A DNA stretch of 64,000 nt. It comes from Euclidia mi. Its lineage: Eukaryota > Arthropoda > Insecta > Lepidoptera > Erebidae. Each line of letters opens with the position of its first letter. The stretch's first letter is position 1. The stretch is from NCBI GenBank assembly GCA_944739405.2, contig OX123200.2, positions 5,720,761 through 5,784,760 of the forward strand. The letters are read 5' to 3'. The notes below the pieces were generated by a model that searched no databases, had not been told where the DNA came from, and saw nothing but the letters and a program-made list of their open reading frames with translations. The position numbers were made by a program, and so were the translations under genes. This document shows, piece by piece, positions 1 through 10,413 of this stretch.

Positions 1-92
<92 letters not shown>
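1..92. repeat. (AT)n microsatellite
   Basis: Almost uninterrupted alternating AT from the left edge of the window, with one break near base 5. It probably continues beyond the window. Confidence 0.97.
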
Positions 93-97
<5 letters not shown>

Positions 98-974
98 CAA
101 AGTAATATAAATATTTTGTGGATTAATATTCTCTCTGCTTGCCAATTTGTTGTTATCACCACTAGGCTATCACAGCCCATAATAATACTGAATATTATAG
201 TTATATAAAAAATCTTTCAGGTTATTTAAAATAGACACACTGTATGAAGCCGCGCAGTGTCATTCACAATATAAAAAAGTAAGTGCACTTAATTGATTTA
301 TTCTTTTTTGTACCCTACATTCATTCAATGATGCATGCATATAGATTTCTTTTAGAATTCTCCAGCCACAACGCGACTTTCTGAGAATGAGGTTTATGAA
401 ACTAATCCCGCTAAAGGTGTCACCACATTTGTCGACGCGGAATCGGCTTAAGCTGAGTGCCTATGCTACACTCCTCGCATTAAGCTGATCCGCCGACGCG
501 ACAGCTGTTAACATTTATACGGCAATAGACTTGGAATAACTCCTTTCTTTTTCAGAAATGGATCAATTTCTGAACATTTCATTTAAGAAAAATATGTTGC
601 TATATCAAGACCATTCTGTAAAAAAATTGAATGAATATTCTCGCTTTATTGTAGATGTAGTATCGTAAGCTTTTTCTGTTCAATAGGAACCGAGTCTTCA
701 TCGACAAATATAGGGAGACCCTAAGACCTGTCAAACCCGTTTGGACAACAAAACCCTCCATATGATATTATATTTTTTTTCAAACTTATTGTTTATGCCA
801 ATTAATCGAATGCTCGCTAATTAACGGTATCGATTACATTTATTCGAAATGTCAACGCGCAACATACTGTAGTAATTAGCCACAGATGTAATTAACAGAT
901 GTCGCTTTTATTATTTATATTAAGGTTTAATTAAGTGTTTGTCTGTTTGTGTTTTGTTTAAAGACTTATGAATA
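93..974. other. Unassigned AT-rich DNA with one GC-richer imperfect hairpin
   Basis: No coding frame or recognised repeat. A GC-richer block holds imperfect inverted arms at about 430-451 and 480-502 (gtcgacgcgg... against ...ccgccgacgcgac, both running into agcttaa-like sequence). It could be a worn MITE core, but I see no terminal repeats or target duplication. Confidence 0.4.
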
Positions 975-987
975 AGTAGAAAAGGAT

Positions 988-1258
988 ATTTTTTTTTTTT
1001 TATAGACTCACGCCTGTATCCCCGAAGTGGTAGCCAGAGGCGTAATAGGTATTACACCCACATTTCGCCATGAATTTGTAGGTCCCACGTAATAGGGGGC
1101 GAGCCTATTGCCGTTACCGGGCACATCACCAGACTCCGTGCTGCTACTGAGAATTCGGAAAAACCCAGTAACACTTTTGCCCGACCCGGGAATCGAACCC
1201 AGGACCTCCGATCAGCAGTCGCATACGCTATCCAGTGGACCACGGAGGCAGTCTAATT
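988..1258 (-). mobile_element. SINE family A (beta head), full length
   Basis: Minus-strand tRNA-derived SINE. The head near 1195-1250 has an A-box-like tggtccactggatagcg and a B-box ggttcgattcc (read on the minus strand). The body carries gagtctggtgatgtgcccgg and the cgccccctatta block. The tail is a T run on the plus strand at about 991-1002. It is flanked by a perfect 13-bp target duplication, agtagaaaaggat, at 975-987 and 1259-1271. Any frame inside it is spurious. Confidence 0.93.
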
Positions 1259-1639
1259 AGTAGAAAAGGATGTATTATGGTATTAGGTATCTATTACTCA
1301 GACTATTATCATGCAGTTTGATATTTGTGGTAAAGTTGTATAGGTTTTTTTTGGAAAACAAAAAATGCCTTGATAAAATATGATGTAGTGTTGAGTGTTT
1401 TAATTTCGTGATTATTTTTCCTAGCAGTGTTTTACACCAACTATTAATAAAATTTCAGTTTTGTTAACGTATTCAAAAGTTCTATCTTTTCTATCAAAAG
1501 CTTTTATTTCACCTGATACTATTGAATGCGAAAGTTTGTAAGGATGCATTAGTAAGTGGATGTTTGTTATAACTTATGCCAAAACGAATGAACGGATTTT
1601 GATAATACTTTGCAGTCTTGCTTATACAGACATCTCATT

Positions 1640-2280
1640 ATTATCGCCCGAGCGAGATCCCGGATGCATCCAAGACTTACGCGCCTTAGAGCCCGAGGTC
1701 CGCTTACTAGTCTTACCTGGGGGGCGATTCAGAATCTTTCGATATCTCATTTGACATTCGATTCCGTTAATTGTCAAACGGGCTACCTCATTTTTTGTTA
1801 AAACTATCGCATTTCCTATCAATTTTATGCATTCAGTATGTAGTAAATTAATAAATAAACCGAATTCAATGAATATTTGTACAAAATATCTCTGATAGGC
1901 GGCTAAAAGATGAGGACAATAATTTGACATATCGTACGATAACTTATCGTGACATTCTGAATCGGCCTGCAGATTTGACAGAATATCAACTATTCCACAG
2001 AGCGACTGCCGTCTGACTTCCGCAACCCAAAGGGAGAGCGATATTCCACGGTTTAGACCAGTATCAGTTTATTTGAGGGTACTGATAACTCCCAGTAAGG
2101 ACTGTCAAAGATCTTCATGACAGCCGAGACCGACGGTTTAACGTGCTCTCCGAGGCACGGGGCAAGCGATTATTAACAATTTGATACGCACTTAACTTTG
2201 AAAGTCATTGGTGCGCGCCGTGGATTCGAACCCGATGCCCTGTGCACAGTCCGTTGGTATCTCCACTAATTTATCGCTGA
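1640..2280 (-). mobile_element. SINE family B1, split by a MITE
   Basis: The tRNA-like head lies at 2215-2280 (minus strand; B-box ggttcgaatcc). Then come the conserved core at about 2128-2165 (cgtgctctccgaggcacg on plus), the detgacagtc/ccatggaatatcgc body, and the 3' tail at 1645-1718. SINE sequence breaks off near 1719 and resumes near 1968, with a MITE in between. The whole SINE lies inside the Helitron at 1515-2390, so three elements are nested. Confidence 0.82.
1722..1967. mobile_element. MITE inserted in SINE B1
   Basis: Terminal inverted repeats are visible: cgattcagaatctttcgata near 1731 on plus, against cgattcagaatgtcacgata on minus near 1958. The element is about 240 bp, AT-rich and without coding capacity. 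A short target duplication (perhaps CTG) cannot be fixed, so the ends are good to about 10 bases. Confidence 0.65.
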
Positions 2281-2589
2281 ATAGATATATAGAATAGCTT
2301 ATATAGAAATCTATATAGCACAATGTAAATAGGCTATCTCATGTCGCCTTAACCGATAATCACTCGGGCGAAGCCGCGGGCACAAGCTAGTACTAAAATA
2401 ATTATGTATGATAATAAAAATTAAAAGTTATACTTATATTACAATAACTAATGTAATTTAAAAGCGATTGTGGCATTTTTTGTTACATTTTATATATTTA
2501 ATTAATAAATAAACTGTGTCATAAGAAATGTGGTGTTTCGTTCTTTGACGGGGTCGTCGGTCTAGGGGTTAGTGACCCTTACTGCTAAG

Positions 2590-2835
2590 TTTACATACTT
2601 ACATACATACCTATACATAGATTCACGCCTGTTTCCCGGAGGGGTAGGCAGAGACTACGGAACGCCATTTGCAACGATCCTGACATATCTCTCTTGCTTC
2701 ATTCACTCCCATCAGATTCCTCATGCATGCTCTTTTGTTCAGAGTACTTTTATCCTGTCTTGTTATTATTAAGATGTCTCCAATCTGGTCAGAGAACGTC
2801 CGCCTAGGTCTTCCACTTCGTCCTGGCCCATTTAC
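2590..2835 (-). pseudogene. LINE reverse transcriptase, C-terminal stub
   Basis: Read on the minus strand from about 2808, the frame runs RRTFSDQIGDIL..., ACMRNLMGVNEAREICQD and KWRSVVSAYPSGKQ without a stop. It is followed on the plus strand by the tail motif catacatacctatacatag. This is the extreme C-terminus of a lepidopteran LINE polyprotein; the same stub recurs at 51906-52135. Endonuclease and RT catalytic parts are missing, so this is a 5'-truncated dead copy. I cannot assign the clade. Confidence 0.8.
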
Positions 2836-2884
2836 ACTAGCTAAGTTTGGTTGTAATAAATACTTTTAATAAAAACAGTGTTGG

Positions 2885-3470
2885 TTGTTGCCATGATATT
2901 CTTCTGCCTTTCGTGTGAGTGTATGGCGACTTCTGGATTTGGGAGTTTTTAGAACGTCCGAAGAACTCCGACATGGCTTAACGATTTTCCACTATAGTAG
3001 AGCCTTGCTGATTTCAGCATGATTTGGCCGGATCGACCGGGGAAATACTGCCCTCTCACAGAAAATCGACGTAAAGTAACAGTACTTAAACTGTTGCGTT
3101 TCGTTCGGTGAGTGAGAGTGCCGGAGGCCCTAACCTATTCTTTCTCCCTCATCCCACTCCTTATACTATCCATTTTCCCAACCCCAAGGGGCGGCAACGT
3201 ACTTGTGACTCCTGTGGTGTTGCTTGTGTCAATGGGCGGCGGTAATTGCTTACCATCAGGCGATCCGTCTGCTCGTTTGCCGATTATTACTATAAAAGAA
3301 ATCTTGTTATGAGATGAGACCGACTGGTTTATGTACCATCCGAAGTGTTGTAGCGCTCCGATATAAATGCCACACGTGGTCACCCATCCAAGTAGCGATC
3401 TGTGGAAGCGTTGCTTAACTTTGCCGATCTATAATGAATTTCTATCCAAGTCTCGCTATGAGTGCCACGT
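2885..3470 (-). mobile_element. SINE with 5S-rRNA-like promoter, split by SINE D
   Basis: On the minus strand the head holds aagttaagcaac (3410-3421), a 16-base spacer, then acttggatgggtgacc (about 3378-3393). These are the A-box and C-box regions of 5S rRNA at 5S spacing. The body continues through a GC core (about 3310-3350) to a tail near 2890-2990 (gagttcttcggacgttc, cgccatacactc). A plus-strand SINE D (2998-3300) sits in the middle. The second copy at 6583-6860 is uninterrupted. Confidence 0.8.
2998..3300 (+). mobile_element. SINE-like repeat family D
   Basis: Starts gtagagccttgctgatttc and continues through ggccggatcgaccggggaa, a gtgagtgagagtgccggagg block, a pyrimidine-rich cccactcc stretch, and the conserved ggcggtaattgcttaccat/caggcgatccgtctgctcg end, then a short A tail. 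The same repeat is at 6105, 38624, 47212 and (minus) 56405. It resembles Metulj/zenon-type lepidopteran 3' ends, but I cannot confirm the name. It interrupts the 5S-headed SINE. Confidence 0.8.
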
Positions 3471-4302
3471 CTTTTGTTCGCGGTGGTTGGCGATAGGAGT
3501 CGTCTTATGACCACGGCTAGTATAATTCACGCCGAAACGTTGGAGTAAATACCTAAGACATTTCATGGGTGTTTTCGAATAACGCCGCGATTAGTTAATT
3601 TTAGTTAGTATGCTTATCCGTGGGTCGTGTATTCGATTTCCAACTGGGATAAATCTTTGTTTGGTGAGTACCATTATAAATTTTGAATCATATTTTCGAT
3701 CAAATAATTGTGCTTAAGTTGTCTTAAGTTATTATAATCGTAACTTATTTAATTCAATACATCTCTAAAATGCCTGGTTTTATTATCCTAACTGAAATTT
3801 ACGACATGACTCTAAAAAGTTAAAAACATTTACTTAGTTGGGTAACAATGAGACGCTTATGAACGCAAAATACACGGTCTGTGTGGCCACTTGTATAAGT
3901 CCTATAATTAAATTAAAAGAAAAACATAGCGAGCAACATTTCTTTACAAAACAAAGACCATTTCATAGTTCAACATTGACACGGAATACGAGCAGTATAA
4001 TAGCTACAATGGTGAAAATTACGTAAATTATACGTTACAAACAAAATATTTGTGTAAACGGAGAGCTATTATCTAATTACTGGACTGTGTACTGGGAATA
4101 TCTGTGGTTAATATCACGCGATTGTAATGCGAATGACTCGACAGTGAAGTGATGTTTAGGGCTTTGTGGAAATGTATAAAACACTGGAACGCGTTCCAGT
4201 AAAGTACTCGCGTTTGGGCTCTGGATTGGCAGTTAATGATGATGATAGTGACGCTGTCTCAACATGTTACCATATTGTTCTAAATCTGAATAAATTCAAA
4301 AC
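3471..4302. other. Unassigned AT-rich stretch
   Basis: Nothing recognisable: no long frame and no repeat matching the families seen elsewhere. A gatgatgatagtgacgctgtctcaa phrase near 4228 weakly resembles one at about 5113. Confidence 0.5.
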
Positions 4303-4640
4303 AAGGCAGTAATAGCCTAGTGGAGATACCAACAGACTGCCTTGTAGAGGGTATCGGGTTCGAATCCACGGCGCGTACCAATGACTTTTCGGCTTGTCCC
4401 GTGCCTTGGAGAGCACGTTAAGCCGTCGGTCCCGGTTGTCATGAAGATCTTTGACAGTCGTTACAGGGCGTCAGAACCTTCTAAAAAAAATCTGCCACTA
4501 GTCTAAACTATGGAATATCGCTCTCCCTTCGGGTTGCGGAGGTAAGACAGGCAGTCGCATTGTGGAAAAGCTAATAATCAGCCAAATCCGGTTAGATTGG
4601 GACCCCAGATTGAAACACTGGGATAACGCTAAGAGTATGA
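4303..4640 (+). mobile_element. SINE family B1
   Basis: Head at 4305-4375 (A-box tagcctagtgg, B-box ggttcgaatcc), conserved core with gagagcacgttaagccgtcgg near 4408-4430, the gacagtcgttacagggcgtcag block, ccatggaatatcgc-like block and the gaccccagattgaaac...ataacgctaag tail ending near 4640. No clear target duplication. Confidence 0.88.
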
Positions 4641-4779
4641 TGTAGTGTTAAACCTTGCTTGCTACTTTTTGTGTGGTCATCACAAAGGTAGCAAGTTTTC
4701 TTTGGTGGAGATGCGACTTCAAGTTGTAAGGTGTCTATAGCACAGTTGGGTTTTGACTTGGTGTCATTATTATTATACA

Positions 4780-4985
4780 CTAGAGGATGCCAGCAGCTAC
4801 GCCTGCATTTTTTTTAATTTACCCGTTCTGGCCGATCCCGTGGGAATTTCGAGAAATCCCTTCTTAGTGTACCCCTACGGTCCCCAAGGAACACACATGC
4901 CAAGTTTCAGCTTCCTGCACCCAATAGTTTCGGCTGTAGCGTGTCTGTCAGTCAGTAAGTAACGCAAGGATTTTATATATTAAGA
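4780..4985 (-). mobile_element. Short Helitron (minus orientation)
   Basis: On plus it begins A|CTAGaggatgccagcagc, so the minus-strand 3' end is gcaggcgtagctgc...ctctag|T, with a small hairpin before CTAG. It ends ...ttatatattaaga|T, the complement of a 5' TC. The body (gatcccgtgggaatttcg, tacggtcccca, ttcggctgtagcg) recurs at 17060, 19960 (plus) and 41936. About 206 bp. Confidence 0.8.
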
Positions 4986-5604
4986 TTTGTATAGGTGAAT
5001 TTGTCAGCAGTCCATATTGTTCTTAATTTGAATATCTTCACTATTGTAGTGCTATCTTGCTATGTAGCAGGTACCTTTACCACCAGTTCGGTGTCAGACA
5101 AAGACGCTAACGATGATGATGCTGTCTCATTGTTCTAAATTTAATTATAATCACTATAGCAGTGTTACGTCGGAAGGTCGGTGCGCTGGCGCCGTTGATG
5201 TCACTTGTAATTATGCCACCGAGCCCGACAGATTAATTGTTAGGGGGGGAGCGCACTTGGATAAGAGTTTTTTGTGCATCGTTGCATGGTGGCTTAAGCC
5301 TGAAAAGTTGCTGAGAATATTCTGGATAATTATTGGATCGGAAATATTTATATATGTAAAAATAGTTTATTGACTTTATTTGGAATATAATTGGATCTGG
5401 AAGTTGGAAGAAACAGACCAGGCGCAGGCAATAGAGGCGTGTCCCAATGAGTTATCAAAGTAAAATAGAAAATTCATACCAGTGCTGCTATCATGGGAAA
5501 TCCTTACCGGTTGCTATGGAGACTTAGTTCTCTCAAATATCTTAATAGTTTGGACCACACAACTACGCAAAAGGCGCTTAAAAACTGGACTAGTAAACTG
5601 ACCA
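4986..5604. other. Unassigned stretch
   Basis: No repeat from the window's catalogue. A frame of about 86 codons at 5113-5373 has no recognisable motif and I do not call it a gene. Confidence 0.45.
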
Positions 5605-5765
5605 TGTTGATGTTAATTATATATATTAATGCTCGCTTAACAATGTGCCCGGTAGATGCCAATAAGCTCGCCCCCTATTACATTGGGACCGAAACATAAC
5701 TGGCGAAGTGTGGCTGTGTAATACACCTCTGCCTACCCCTTTGGAGATAAAAGGCGTGAAGTTAC
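5605..5765 (+). mobile_element. SINE family F, 5'-truncated
   Basis: Carries only the 3' half of family F: aatgctcgcttaacaatgtg, cccggtagatgcc, cgccccctattacattggg, cacctctgcctacccc and the (gttat)n-like tail gttacgttatgttatg. Complete copies are at 33762-34029 and 50276-50558. Confidence 0.8.
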
Positions 5766-5963
5766 GTTATGTTATGCTAAATTAACCACAAATTCCTCGA
5801 ATAAAGATGGTACAACAATAGGATTATGATGATAATTATAATGAGTATGCTTCAGCCATGTCGATAGATTCGGCTCTAGCTTGCAAAATGTCATTCGCTA
5901 ACTAAGAAAATGTGTGTATACTCATCTTCTTTTACTCCAATGTAGTCTAGTCTAGCGCAAATT

Positions 5964-6068
5964 GATATTCTGTCATATCTGGTTAGACCAGTAAGCGGAC
6001 CTCGGGGTCCAAGGCGAGTGAGTTTTGGATGCAACCGGGATAACGCTAAGACGATGATGATGATGAGA
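5964..6068 (+). mobile_element. SINE family B1, 5'-truncated insertion
   Basis: Contains only the 3' ~100 bp of B1 (tctggttagaccagtaagcgg ... ataacgctaag and a gatgatgatga tail). It is flanked by a 17-bp duplication ctagtctagcgc[a/g]aatt at 5947-5963 and 6069-6085 with one mismatch. This is the signature of incomplete target-primed reverse transcription. Confidence 0.88.
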
Positions 6069-6104
6069 CTAGTCTAGCGCGAATTTCGTGACCCTACCGA
6101 GGGT

Positions 6105-6417
6105 AGTAACGCCTTGCTGATTTCAGCATGAATGGGCCGGCTCGACTGGGGAAGTACTACCCTTTCACAGAAAATCGACGTAAAGTAACAGTACCTAAAC
6201 TGTCGCGTTTCGTTCGGTGAGTGACAGTGCCGTAGGCCCTATTCCCTATTCCTTCTCCCTCATCCCACTCCTCATCCCATCCCTTTTCCCAACCCCAAGA
6301 AGCGCCAACGCACTTGTGACTCCTGTGGTGTTGCTTGTGTCCATGGGCGGCGGTAATTGCTTACCATCAGGCGATCCGTCTGCTCGTTTGCCGCCTATTA
6401 CCATAAAAAAGAGCTTA
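6105..6417 (+). mobile_element. SINE-like repeat family D
   Basis: Near-complete copy: gccttgctgatttcagcatg, ggccggctcgactggggaa, a gtgagtgacagtgccgtagg block, pyrimidine-rich middle and the ggcggtaattgcttaccat end with ccataaaaaa tail. Confidence 0.85.
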
Positions 6418-6582
6418 CACAGAATCCACGACTGATCTGTATTTCTCCAATAACACCATAAAATAAAATATACACCGCATTCACAATCTTATTCTGAAAT
6501 AGAAATGAAACGAACATGCTATTAATCTTAGCTTGTGTAGTTAATTCCCGTGGATAATCCTAAGATATTTATCAAATTTTAC

Positions 6583-6860
6583 TATTGTTTGTTTTGTTTT
6601 TCGTGCGAGTGTGTGGCCAACTCTGGTGTCGGAGTTTTCAGACCGACCGAAGTCCTCCGACATGGCTCAACGATCCTTATCCTTAGACAAGAACCGGGAC
6701 CGACAGCTTTACGTGCCCTCCGAAGCACGGTAGCGCTCAGATGTAAATGCCAAACACGGTCACCCATCCAAGTGGTGACCTGTGCACGCGTTGCTTAACT
6801 TTGCCGATCTGTTACGAACGGAAAGCCAAGTCTCGCTATGAGCGCTACAATTTTACGATG
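6583..6860 (-). mobile_element. SINE with 5S-rRNA-like promoter, uninterrupted copy
   Basis: Minus strand: aagttaagcaac (6790-6801), a 16-base spacer, then acttggatgggtgaccg (6757-6773). In 5S rRNA genes these are the A-box and C-box of the internal promoter, with the same 16-base gap. Downstream (6693-6730) is a core, gcttcggagggcacg...ctgtcggtcccgg, also found in tRNA-headed B1 SINEs. The tail is at about 6583-6690. Plus-strand frames across it are shadows. Confidence 0.85.
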
Positions 6861-7011
6861 TTCAGTGTAAAGATTTTGTTAATACTATATCGAAAGTTAT
6901 CGTTTAAAACTTGCTGTAGCTTGTTGATTGTTTCCTCTTCCAATTAACGGTGAAGGAGTAAATATTCCTGCGCATCTATTGTCAGTATACTTGTGAAGTA
7001 ACGTGTACATC

Positions 7012-7080
7012 CGGGTTGTAAAGTCTCCCACGACACAGGATTAAGTAGGTACTAGCGCGAGAGTTGCCTTTAAAAAAAAC
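7012..7080 (+). mobile_element. SINE family C, 3' tail fragment
   Basis: Contains gttgtaaagtctcccacgac, acaggatta and gcgagagttgcctttaaaaaa, matching the end of the C copy at 45898-46120. Confidence 0.7.
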
Positions 7081-7174
7081 TGTTTCAGACAAAAAGGTTG
7101 AGGGAAAGTAATCAATTCATTAATGCAATACGTCATATTATTGGCTATTGACAGCCAAGTTATACTTATAATCA

Positions 7175-7370
7175 TCTTCACTACATTGTATTAAACAAAG
7201 TCTGTCTTCTGTCTGACTGTCCCTATGTATGCTTAAATCTTTAAAACTACGCAACGGATTTTAATGTTTTTTTTTTTATATTAGATAGAATGATTGAAGA
7301 GGAATGTTTATACGTATAACACATGCATAATATTGCATTCCACCCGTGCGAAGCCGGGGCGGGTCGCTTG
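7175..7370 (+). mobile_element. Helitron, tcactac subfamily
   Basis: 5' tcttcactacattgtattaaa, then caaagtctgtcttctgtc and ctacgcaacggatttta. The 3' end is gtgcgaagccggggcgggtcgcttg|T, a GC hairpin with a CTTG end (worn CTAG). Its closest relative is 37173-37340. Confidence 0.78.
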
Positions 7371-9381
7371 TTTATTATAAAGATATATCATGTTTCGACA
7401 AATAACATGCAATTTGTATAAAACTATTCTGCTAACTCAACAATTGAGATCACAGAAATACCTGGGAACCTATCATTGCAGCTCATAGCTAATTTCGTAT
7501 TCCTTGAAATCTTGTATGTTTTTTTATTCCGTAACATTTTTGTTCACTGAACGTCAATCCTGAGTTTCTCTGAACTGAATTGTACTAATCCATTAAAGTG
7601 TTGATGACCTCGTACAAATTGCACTGAGCCAAATGAGCAGTTGTTACTCACAAACAAACTTATTTTTACCATTTACCAACCATCTGCCTCACAAAACTCT
7701 ACCTTATAGTGTAAACCATAAGATTGTTGTGTTCACAATTTGGGGCTGTTCAACGGTACGTATATTTTTGTCTTGTTTTACTCGGGGCATGGTGTCAGTA
7801 GCATCAAATAGGTTTATGTTGATGTGATGTCAAATGACTGAGCTGATATTCAAATGGAGACGAAGTAATGAGGATGGAGTTATGGACGTCTGTCGTTGGA
7901 GTTAACGTATGAAATAACAATTTGTCAAGCCCTTTGAGAGTGTATTACATTCTGCGGTAAGTGTATTAAGAGCGTTGAGTATGTAAAGCTTAAATATTTT
8001 GAAGGAAGTAGCTTATGAGATGAGGTAGAGTATTCAAATTTTAAACCTCTGAATTTGAGAAGCTCTCAGATTTGTAATTACATTTTAGGTCAAGGATTAG
8101 GACAAAACTTTGCGTAACGGAGGTACAATGAGCTTTGTTTTTAACATCAAAAACACAAACGTTGTACCTATGAGCTAGATTCACTCATTTTCTATATTAA
8201 GTGTGCTATAACGGAGTAAAGACAAAGTTAGTACATACTTACGTAGCATTGCTTGTCATTTGACTTCGAGGGATCCTAATTGGAAGCAGAGAGTCGTTTA
8301 TTTATTTAAAAGAGATCAGCAGCTGTCTACCTTGTCTCATATCTTATATTGCATAGTTCTCTTTTGGAACGAAATAATGTATACTTGCAAGAAAATGACG
8401 TGAAAGTTATTTGGCTCACGAACCGTTTCACAAAGTATAGTCAATAATATTCATTTGATTTTTGATAAAAAAACCATTCCAAAATTGGATGGATCTTGTG
8501 TTTACAAGATCGGTATATGAAATTGAATCGGCATTTTCTCTTACGCTTTATGATGAAACTTCAGTCTAGTCATAGACAATTGTCTACAGCTCGTTCTGAT
8601 TGCCATTTAAAAACAATAAACGAACACTTTACCGTTTTTACTACCGCTATTGTTCTTAATATAGCTATAAAACCAAGACGTCTGATTTTTTTAATGATAC
8701 GGGCAGTTGTGAAAGACAGTTAAGGCCAATTCCTGGCCCCTATAATAAAGTTTGACCTGTCGTGTGGACCCTAATCGTCGTAATGGCTCTGGGTCCAATT
8801 GACCCCGAGTCTAAATCCATTTAGGGTATAGATAAGTGTGTAAAGGTTCTAAGTGGTCGAGGAATAGTAGTTTGGTGACCTTTGATAATGTCGGGATATT
8901 TAAATTCTGTAAAAGGTAAAGTATTTGTAAAATCTTAAGTGGAAATAAATTTTGAACGATTCGGTCATTTCGTTTTACAACTGCCAGCGTCCACAGTGCA
9001 TCTGTTGAAAAGTTTTATGTGTAATTCTTGGCAATGAATAAATGCGTGACACACACTCTATCTCATCACACTATTCGTGAATAAATGTGTGTGTCGTCCG
9101 AGAGAATTTTGTTACACACAAACGTCAAAATAGACTTTTAGAAAAATTCTAAGTAGTGTTGTCATATGCGCGAAATTTACGCATTGAAATAGTAGTTTGT
9201 TACTCAGATACGAATTTTTATTTGAGCAATTTACATTAAAACGAATGGTTCTGAATTAAAGTGCTTTACATGAAATGATGTTGCGATTGCTTTAAATGTA
9301 GAGGCATTTTGAAATGCTATGATGAAAACGACTATTTTGTTTTTAAATATCACCTTGTTATTAAAATGAAATAAAACTTTA
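7371..9381. other. Unassigned, repeat-poor AT-rich stretch
   Basis: About 2 kb with no recognised repeat. Short frames (near 7633-7827 and 8496-8723) show no family motif. A gaataaatg(c/t)gtg... phrase occurs twice (about 9038 and 9079), with gt/ac-rich sequence between. Confidence 0.5.
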
Positions 9382-9586
9382 CTAGAGGATACCCACGGTT
9401 ATACCCGCGTTATTTGAGGCTACTGCTCCGCACCCGTCTGTCATAGCGCGCATGTTATATGGTCTATAGCCTTTCTCGATAAATGGGCTATCTAACACTG
9501 AAAGAATTTTTCAAATCGGACCAGTAGTTCCTGAGATTAGCGCGTTCAACCAAACCAACTCTTCAGCTTTATATATTAGTATATGA
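9382..9586 (-). mobile_element. Short Helitron (minus orientation)
   Basis: Plus strand starts A|CTAGaggatacccacggtt with the acccgcgttatttgaggc hairpin region, then gataaatgggctatctaaca, aatttttcaaatcggaccag, cctgagattagcgcgttcaa and ends tatattagtatatga|T. Same family as 35062, 55126, 58078, 58316. Confidence 0.85.
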
Positions 9587-10075
9587 TTATCTTTCATATT
9601 CTTGTAACAAAATATGATTTTTAATCTCAGGTCCAAATTCTTACGTTTTATCCTAAAATTGCAGCCGACCAACCAATGTACAAGTTTTGGACATATTTCA
9701 GATAAGGCATTGTCTAACAGTATGTATTAAAAGAATACATACCTACGAACATCCACAAGCTGTGTATTTTGCAGTACAACCGAGAATTTCTAAACATAAA
9801 TGGCAAAACGAATTATTTTTGTGGTATCTAGTTAATTTGTGGCGTATTCCTGCTAACCCTGTTCGTCCAACTAAGCTAATACGCTGTTGGTTAACCGCAA
9901 CGCCGAGTCGGCGTATTTAGTGTTGAACTATTGTCGTTTTGAAACGGATGTACTCAGCTGCTCTCGGCTGAATGGCTCGGTTGTTTTAACTGCATTTAGT
10001 TTAGAAATGTAATGATATAGTAAATGATTTACTGCTACTTATGTAGTGGTTTATTTAAGGTTATATAGACGAGGT
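9587..10075. other. Unassigned stretch
   Basis: No repeat recognised. A 77-codon frame at 9687-9920 has no recognisable domain. Confidence 0.45.
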
Positions 10076-10085
10076 TATTATTATG

Positions 10086-10403
10086 TCATCATCATCATCA
10101 TCAGCCCTATATACTGTCCCACCGCTGGGCACGGGCCTCTTCTCACTATGAGAAGGGTAAGGCCATAGTCCACCACGCTGGCCAAGTGCGGGTTGGCAGA
10201 CTTCACATGTCTTTTGAGAACATTATGGAGAACTCTCAGACATGCAGGTTTCCTCACGATGTTTTCATTCACCGATAAGTAAGCGATAATTAACAATTTA
10301 ATACGCACTTAACTTCGAAAAGTCCTTGGTGCGTGCCGTGCATTCGAACCCGAGACCCTCTGCGTAGCAGTCTGTCGGTCCCTCCACTTGGCTATCGCTG
10401 CTC
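10086..10403 (-). mobile_element. SINE family B2, full length
   Basis: Minus strand: the B-type tRNA head at 10325-10400, then aattgttaattatcgcttac, gaggaaacctgcatgtctga, gttggcagacttcacatg on plus, the agtccaccacgctggccaag block, and a tail of tcatcatcatcatca on plus. Perfect 10-bp target duplication tattattatg at 10076-10085 and 10404-10413. Confidence 0.93.
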
Positions 10404-10413
10404 TATTATTATG

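Larger units (their letters stand above)
1515..2390 (+). mobile_element. Lep1-like non-autonomous Helitron, split by a SINE
   Basis: The 5' part (about 1515-1640) has the ...attgaatgcgaaagtttgtaaggatg start of lepidopteran Lep1-type Helitrons and the phrase aacggattttgataatac. The 3' part (about 2281-2390) ends with the GC hairpin cgggcgaagccgcgggc and cacaagctag followed by T, the classic CTAG|T end. The middle is taken up by a minus-strand SINE B1. No Rep or helicase frame is present, so it is non-autonomous. The 5' limit is approximate. Confidence 0.75.

Noticed and set aside
6757..6801. Genuine 5S rRNA gene or pseudogene
   Set aside because: Only the internal promoter region resembles 5S; the 5' and 3' thirds do not, and the same non-5S body is found in the second copy, so a SINE is the better reading.
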